This document shows positions 57,124-64,000 of a DNA stretch of 64,000 nucleotides, piece by piece. Under the pieces are notes generated by a model. It saw only the letters and a list, made by a program, of their open reading frames with translations, was not told where the DNA came from and did not search any database. This DNA is from Gracilaria vermiculophylla (lineage: Eukaryota > Rhodophyta > Florideophyceae > Gracilariales > Gracilariaceae), in the NCBI GenBank assembly GCA_019155205.2, contig JAHNZQ020000181.1, forward strand, positions 2,909,456 to 2,973,455. The letters are read 5' to 3'. The number at the start of each line of letters is the position of its first letter. Position 1 is the stretch's first letter. The position numbers were made by a program, and so were the translations under genes.

Positions 57124-60100
57124 CGGCAACAAACCACCCAAGGTCTCTGTTGTCGTTTGTGAGGATGCTGGAACTTCGATGGCTCCTCAATGCTCAAGTG
57201 ATGCATCTGCCTCCAATTCTGATACATCAGCTGTCATTGATGCAGAAATCTGCGGTAACACATTCGCGTGCCGTATCGACTCAGGAGCTGATACCGTCAT
57301 TATCTCTGAGCCAATCGTCAATTTTCTCGCCGACAAAGGCGTCTATCTATCTACCATCCGACCCCCAAACACTGAATCGGTCCAATCTTTCGATAGTCGC
57401 TCTGTCAATTGCCATGGCAGAGTCGATATCAGTCCGATCCTTCAGACTGTCGCTGGCCCCTGTCGCCTTCGAAAAATCAAGGCACAAATCATGCCGGATC
57501 AAAGTACATACATCATACCAGGCACCGCATGCCCCGGTGAAATTTTCCTGGGGAATCCTTTCCTCAACCGCTCCGGCCTGGACGTTAAGGACTTTGTTGC
57601 CAAAATTATTGAACGTCTCTCGTCCATCGACTTTGGCGAAGTCCATTCCGAAGAAACAACCACCAAAGTCGGCAAGTCGGGTCTCAAGGTCATATCTCAG
57701 CAAGTCGTTGCAGACGCATCCGACAGCCTTGACGGCTCTCATCACCTCCATTCGAGCTATCTGCGCTCGATGATGGCCAACGGCGATTTTCCGTTGAAAG
57801 ACGGTGACGACATCGACTACAAAGACGTCGAAGTCGGTGAGAAAGACACTGAGGAGCTCGACTCAGCGATTCAGCTTATGATCGATCGAGCTGCCAAGAA
57901 GCACCCAAGTGACCTTCGTCCCACTCTACAGGACCTAGTTCCGAGCCTCAAGTACATCTTCCGTATCCGCCTCGGAAAAGTTCCTCCTGTCTTTGTTCCA
58001 CCAATGGTCATCGAACTCGAGGGCTCCGAGCGACCTATCAAGGTCCGCCAGCGCACATACTCGCCTGAGCAGCTGACGTTCCTGAAAAAGAAGGTCGACG
58101 AACTCGAAAAAGCTGGATATATTAACCGAAACAACTCTTCTAAGTGGGCATGTGCTCCACTCATTGTTCCGAAAACCGGCAAAGAAGGATTACGTTTCAC
58201 AGTCGATCTCCGGCCTATCAACGCTCAGACAAAACTCAACGTCTGGCCTGTGCCAATTGCAGAATCAATGCTCGCTCGACTCTCTGGTAGCCAGCTATGG
58301 TTCAACATCGACTTCATCCATGAATACTGGCAATTCCCACTCGAAAAGGACTTACAAGAATGCCAATCGTTCTACACTCCGTTTGGTGTCTATACGCCAA
58401 CAATAGTTCTTCATGGCACTAAGAATTCTGGAATTTATTTCTAATCCTCCATGGAAGCGATGTTTGGTCATATCGATGTCCTCATCTACATCGATGACCT
58501 ACTTAGGTATGCCAGAACCCCCTCTGAGCTCCTGGAAAAACTGCACGCAACCTTCAGCATCTGCCAGGAAAAGAGCCTCAAGCTCCGACCTGAAAAACGC
58601 GAGCTTGTTGCATCGGAAGTACAGTTCTGCGGGAGAATTATCAGCAAAAACGGAATCAAGTTCTATCCCCGTCAGTACGAAGCCCTGACTTCCATGTCTC
58701 CTCCTACTACCGTTAGCGCTCTAACGGAACTGGTCCGTGGCTCAAACTGGATGCGGACCGCAATAACCACCTTCGATCAACTTATCGGTCCGCTCCACAA
58801 CTTGCTCGAAGAAAACTAAACGGTGTTTAAGACTTGGAAAAAATCCCGTCTTATTAATTGCCCTCTCTCGGGCTGGGGGGGACGAGCATCATACTGCCTT
58901 TACATCCCTCGTTCAGGCAATCAAGGAGCAAGTAGCGCTGGCGTCAGCTGATCCAAAAAAACGACTCTGTCTCTTCACAGATGCTTCCTCAACGCATTGG
59001 TCTGGAGTTCTCTTCCAAGTTTCGATGTCTGAATTCAATTAAGGCAAAGAACCGCAGAAGTGGGCACACGAGCCAATCGCGTTCATCTCCGATACCTTCC
59101 GTGGTTCCTCCATACGTTGGACAACCCCGGAGAAAGAGTCATACGCTGTCGTGGCATCCCTAATTCGACTAGCATGTATACTTGTGGTATGCCCAGAGTT
59201 CTACCTGTTCATCGATCACAAGAACATCCTGTACATGCTCGCTCCGTCTCGCTTTCAAGAAAACGTGGCAAGGCACATTGTGCACAAAGTTCAACGTTGG
59301 GCTCTTCGTCTGTCAGAGTTCAACTTCATGGTTGAACACATCCCAGGACAGAACAATGTGTGGGCCGACATGCTTACACGCTGGGCTGCTCCTTCAAACG
59401 CCACATTACCCGCCCGCCGAAGTTCTACACTCCGTGCAGCGCCTATCACGTCTATGGCTGATACTTCTGATCTTCCCTCACTGGAAGTTATCGCTGAGTC
59501 ACAGAATCGCACTCCTCCACCAGCCAACTCTGGCTACACGTTGACAGATGACTCTGTCTCTGTGTGGAAGAATGCAAAGGGAAAACTGTACGTTACTCCA
59601 GATGACGAAGAGCTACATCTTTGCATCTGCGTGGCTGCGCACTGTGGACTTGGCGGACATCGAGGTTATACGACAACTTGCACTGTCATCAAAGACAAGC
59701 TTCACTGGCCAACCATCGACGCCGACGTCAAGGCCTTTGTTCAAAGTTGCCTCGTTTGCCTCCTGTCAGCCAGTGGTGACAAGATGCCACGCCCTCTCGG
59801 ACAGCAGTTTCATGCTGAGCGAGTTGGCGAACTCCTTCACTTCGACTACCTATACATTGGCGAATCAAGCACACAAGACGAGTACATCTTCATACTTAAG
59901 GATGACTTCTCTGGATACGTGTTCCTTTGACCTTTCAAATCGGCAAATGCCGAGAATACTACCAATACCTTGCTGGAGTATTTCTCAACATTCACTCCTG
60001 TGCTTGATTGGTTCTCGGACCAAGGTCGTCACTTCCAGAACAAAGTGTTGGAGATACTGACATCAGCCTTCGGATGCAAGCACAGTTTCTCGACTGCCTA

Positions 60101-60957
60101 CGTACCATGGTCGAACGGTATTGTTGAATCCGTTTTCAAGCGGGTCCTCCGAGTCATTCGCGCTCTTAGTACCGAGCTCTGTATAGCGGAGTCTGCTTGG
60201 CCTTTTGTGGTGCCATCTATCCAGAGTGTCATCAACAACTCGCCGTTTCGCCGCCTGGACAACCGAGCTCTTATTGAGGTTTACACAGGCATGAAACCTG
60301 GGAATCCGCTGTCCATGGCTTTGGCTTCACTACAGACTCGGGAAGTTGAGTTTGCCGAGCAAATCGCAATCCTGCGCAAGCTCAAGATCGACGAGATGTT
60401 TCATGCTCTCGACCAGATGCACAAGTCTGTCAACGAATCTCTATCCGCGTCTCGAACACAAGCAGTGGATCGCCGCCACGCCAAGACACAAGTACGTCCC
60501 TTCAAACCCACTGTGCGAGACTATGTCGTCGTTGCTCGAGCTCGTGGACCGCGGACTAAGATTTCGTGCATCTGGTTCGGACCTCTTTGAGGCACCCAGA
60601 TTCTCTCCGACTTCACCCTCGAAGTCGAGCACCTGCTGATCGAAGACAAGGAAATCCTACACATCTCTCTACTCAAACCGTACGCCGATTCATCAGTTGG
60701 CACTCCTGTCGAGATGCGCGACATCGCAGACTCTACTGATAGAGTCTGGTGCGCCTTCGACAAGATCAAGGGCGTCCGCAAGACTCAGAACTCATTCGAG
60801 GTCCTTGTCTATTGAAAAGGTCTGAAAACCGCCGGAGACTCGTGGGGGCCTCTTCCGGAAATGTTCGGGGACGTTCCTTCCAAGGTTCACGACTCCTTCA
60901 AACGTCGCAGATCTACTGTCGCATTTTGCGACGCCAAGCGTTCCATCGGCCTCTGAG
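56966..60957 (+). pseudogene. Gypsy3 pol (protease, RT, RNase H, integrase, chromodomain-like tail)
   Basis: Protease CRIDSGADTVIIS is near residue 102 of the first frame. RT has LRFTVDLRPINAQTKL, FNIDFIHEYWQFPL and LIYIDDLLRYA. The frame is broken by a TAA at 58442 (probable CAA-to-TAA) and a shift near 58870. RNase H has CLFTDASSTHWSGVLF, LFIDHKNILYML and WADMLTRW. Integrase has GGHRGYTTT, ELLHFDYLYIGE, DWFSDQGRHFQNKV and YVPWSNGIVESVFKRVL, giving an intact DDE. The C-terminal part (FEVLVY, stop, KGLKTAGDSWGPLPEMF) is chromodomain-like with a stop at the expected Trp. Confidence 0.88.
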
Positions 60958-60972
60958 CCGACCGTGATGGAC

Positions 60973-61354
60973 TATGCTGCTACATGACAGCTTAGATGCC
61001 GCCATAAGGCGCGCCATCCAATTACCAGCCGTCATTCAAGGCCGCCGAATTGTTTTTGACCCAGTGTAATTCCAGCCCTCCTTCGCTCCTCTGTCTACTG
61101 CACCGCCGGTCGGTACTGGGGCCTGAAGCGAGTGGTAGCGCTCATCCATCTGGGGCGGTGGGACGGATGCAGGCGAATGGTTGCGAGAAAGACGCCGACC
61201 CCCCTCGCGCCTGTAAAACCCGGACGTCTCCTTCTGCACTCTTACTGCGGGGAGTCAGTGGCCCTTCGCAAAATCCAAGCGCCGTCGTCTTGCTTCCGCA
61301 CCACGCTCCGCCTCCACCTCTCGTTGCGCCAGCCACGTGGATCGACACGCAACA
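60973..61354 (+). repeat. Gypsy3 3' LTR
   Basis: About 382 bp, probable start TGCTGCTACATGACAG at 60975, ending gacacgcaaca. It is similar to the 5' LTR with visible point differences, so the insertion is not recent. Confidence 0.88.
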
Positions 61355-61359
61355 GAAGG

Positions 61360-64000
61360 ATTGGCACAAGCCACTCTCACGCATCCTCCAGTATTCCTTG
61401 AAATCTCTATTGTCATTGACGGAGACTGGAGTCTTGACTTTAGATTCCAACTGTGTCGGCAGTTCCTAAAATGGCACTATTATTTAACATACCTCGTGAA
61501 TGAAAGAGGTACCTCTCTTTGTGCGCTCCGCATTAAATAGCTGATGCATTTTTGCCGCTACGTAAAGATATGCGACACCACAAAGCATTTTGGAGCAGTC
61601 TGAAAGTTCCAAATACAGAGTTGTAAGGCAAAGTAAGATTGTGTAGTTTTTATTACCGCCAATGATTATTCTTGGTAACCCCGATGGGCACCAGATTGGG
61701 TACTATATATTGATCGTTCAGCATGCAATTTTGAAAAATGACAGTATTGATTTAGTTCAGAATTTTAACCTCACTTCTAAGCAGGTCTTCCATTTATTTC
61801 TTTTATATATTCTGATACTTCTTTGAGGTTTAACGCTTTCTGGTAAATTTCAATGCTGAGCATCAAGAATACTGTAGTATTTCTCTTATAAAACACTCTC
61901 GAATAATTTAAAGTTTTAAAGTTTCTAATTGCTTCTAAGAAGCTTTCCGTTATTTTCATGAGAGGCACAGGGCTCGCTAGAATGCATCTCTCGAAAGACA
62001 TATCGCTATCAGTGAAGCCGATAACTTACGTAACTGGGCAGCAAAGTTACATATCGGATAGATTTAGAATATCAGGCTCTGTTCGTCATTCTCGACGGGA
62101 CTACAACTGAGATAGCACTAATCAAAACTTTCGAGTACAACATTGCCGAGATTAGCAATGTAACGATATCGTGTTTGTTACGAGACATTCGCTCGACCAA
62201 AAAAGGTATTCATCGGTAATTGGTGGTGGCTCCGTATCGAGATTGACTGATTCCTTTGATCAAAACAGAGGCTAAAATCGTGTGCCACATTACAATGAGA
62301 CATGCGACATATGGTAACATAAGAGCACAGTGTTTATGAGGATTAAAAAGAGCTCAGAGCTGCAAGACCTCTGTAATTGCAACATAAAGCTCTCACAGAG
62401 ATCATTGATCACGTTTCACAGAGATCATTGATCACGTTTCTGGGTTCACGCATGCACGAAAATGCCGAAACGAGCTCAATAGATCTGATATCTGTTCTCA
62501 TGCCATGAAAATTTAGAGCCTGGAGAACGCAACGCCCACGAGATCTGGGTTTCCGAAGAAAGAAACTGACCAATGTTAAGAGAAGGAAGCGAGAACTAAA
62601 CCATTGAAACTCTTAGGAACAATCAAAGATATATTCAAGTCGCGATTTAGATTTGTTTGGGAATTTGAAAGTGAAGGTTTCAAGCTACCAAAAACCATAG
62701 GCTGTGGTGTGATCTTGAAAAAACAAAATAGTGGTCTCAAATGCAACCCTCTTGACACCTCGCGGATAAACTTGAGTGTTCTCATAAAACAAGAGATTGA
62801 TGCCAAACAGTACGTATTTGATACCATAAAGAACAAAGCCGGAGAAGAAGCACGAAAATATAATGTGCTTGAAAGACAATTCAAGAGGTTAATAGCATAG
62901 AAGTATGCGCTTCGATTGGAAAGAAGAAGTTTGTTAAGCAGTGTTTCAAATTAAACGTAGCAGATCAAAATATCACAAACGTAGATTATGCATTTGGATA
63001 GTCGCTTCTTTGAAAATGATGAATTCATGAACTTCCTTCAAAATTAATAGTAAATGGTCGAAGAGGGAGTGAAAAATCATCACGTAAGCAAATTATCATT
63101 GACGTCTCAAGCGGAAGCCAAGAACGTGAACACACTGAATATCTCAGTAAAACATTTGGTTGGTTCCAAACAGTTTTTGGAGGTATAACCAAAGCTTAAT
63201 AACGTGAATGAAAACACGGAAAATTTCACATAAACTTAATTCGGTTTTATAATTAAAACATGCTACACTGTATGCTTTTACAAAATATTTATCCCCTCCG
63301 GCGTCTTTGGGAGCCTCATAAGACGAAATTAACACTTCAGAAAACTTCAAAACCACCTTACGTATAGGAGATCAGATGAATACATCTATTTGAACAAGTT
63401 ATTGTGGCCGGATAGCAATGGTTGTTGTCTTTGTCCAGCCCGTAGACTAGATGTTCTTAATTAAACAGACGCATGTAATAAATATCTGCTGTTATGCGAT
63501 CAAAATGAACCGTCTTCACGTGTTTCCTAACAAACAATGTACATTCCAAACGAAATTACGTCGAGGTAATATACTTTTTGTAAATAGAAAGTCTAGAAAC
63601 TTCTCCTATGGAACTAGAAATAGCGCCGTGTAGAAAGTTCTAGATTGTCCTATAAAACAGCATGGTTTGGATTTTTACTAAAATGTGATACAAAACATGT
63701 CACAAACTATGACATAGTTGAAATAAAGTAGACTTCTATATAGGAAATTTAATTTGCATTGAATGTATTGGAAGACAGAAGTAGAACAGACTTTTTAGTA
63801 GAAAAGAGATATGTTTATTATAGTCAGTCGAAGCGTTGTACTGCTTTTAGAAGCTCCAGACCAGACATCAGGCCATAACGGGTTGATACAGTAGACTAAC
63901 TTTTACCCTACGGGAAACCAAATAGAGCAGTAGTGCTCACAAGATATACCCTCCTTCGCCCCTTTTTCTCTCTGGCCCTGCTTTTAGATTTATATCTACG
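61360..64000. other. AT-rich tail without recognised genes
   Basis: A 26-bp direct tandem near 62395 (cacagagatcattgatcacg twice) is the only clear repeat. The frame 62604-62900 (about 98 codons, TTG start) is lysine-rich and unrecognised. No transposon terminus or RNA gene was identified. Confidence 0.4.

Larger units (their letters stand above)
55817..61354 (+). mobile_element. Gypsy3: best preserved Ty3/gypsy element
   Basis: Two LTRs of about 382 bp and a perfect GAAGG target duplication (55812-55816, 61355-61359) define 5538 bp. Gag and pol are present in full order, with all catalytic motifs visible but several stops and at least two frameshifts. Its proteins align with Gypsy2, not with Gypsy1. 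Confidence 0.93.

Noticed and set aside
62395..62440. CRISPR-like or regulatory tandem repeat
   Set aside because: Only two adjacent copies without spacers; a simple duplication.
62604..62900. Plus-strand lysine-rich frame of 98 codons
   Set aside because: Only a TTG start, no relatives recognised, AT-rich surroundings; probably chance.

Overview
The window looks like nuclear DNA of a gene-compact eukaryotic alga, most probably a red alga of the florideophyte (Chondrus-like) type. This is an inference. The host genes are single open frames without visible introns. One encodes a plant-type ketol-acid reductoisomerase with a plastid-transit-like leader, another a mitochondrial-type Qri7/GCP1 protein. 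The gene island is followed directly by a block made almost wholly of nested LTR retrotransposons and DNA transposons. No database search was possible.

Gene island (1-11.8 kb). Seven genes are densely packed: a 5'-truncated hotdog-like protein, an NAD+-dependent DNA ligase of bacterial LigA type (minus), a 3-hydroxyacyl-CoA dehydratase (PAS2/PHS1/HACD), a 3-hydroxyisobutyryl-CoA hydrolase-like protein ending in a possible peroxisomal signal, a Qri7/GCP1-type tRNA t6A synthase subunit with a long leader, plastid-type ketol-acid reductoisomerase (minus), and a nuclear-looking protein with an N-terminal ubiquitin-like/UBX-like domain (minus). They are housekeeping genes of unrelated pathways and not an operon.

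Nested stack (12.375-31.674 kb). A Tc1/mariner element (TcA) contains a second one (TcB). TcB contains a Ty3/gypsy chromovirus (Gypsy1). Gypsy1 contains a Ty1/copia element, and the copia element contains a probable solo LTR. Removing each insert with one target duplication restores Tc1 lengths of 1276 and 1279 bp, against 1273-1297 bp for three separate Tc1 copies in the window. Gypsy1 carries a long antisense open frame of about 765 codons. Its stop codon interlocks with the pol stop codon, and the copia insertion splits it in frame.

TE field (31.9-64 kb). Two head-to-tail Tc1 elements come first. Next is a decayed gypsy pol carrying a solo LTR of the Gypsy1 family and a 311-bp TRIM. A nearly intact pogo/Tigger element with TIRs and TA duplication follows, then a decayed copia pol. 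Gypsy2 is a complete element (229-bp LTRs, target duplication GGATG) with a second TRIM inside. A further Tc1 copy follows. Gypsy3 is complete (382-bp LTRs, target duplication GAAGG), belongs to the same lineage as Gypsy2, and is the best preserved. The last 2.6 kb is AT-rich with nothing recognisable.

The most notable points are the ambisense layout of Gypsy1, the two TRIMs whose primer-binding site matches the anticodon arm of initiator tRNA-Met and so suggests half-tRNA priming, and the nuclear bacterial-type LigA.
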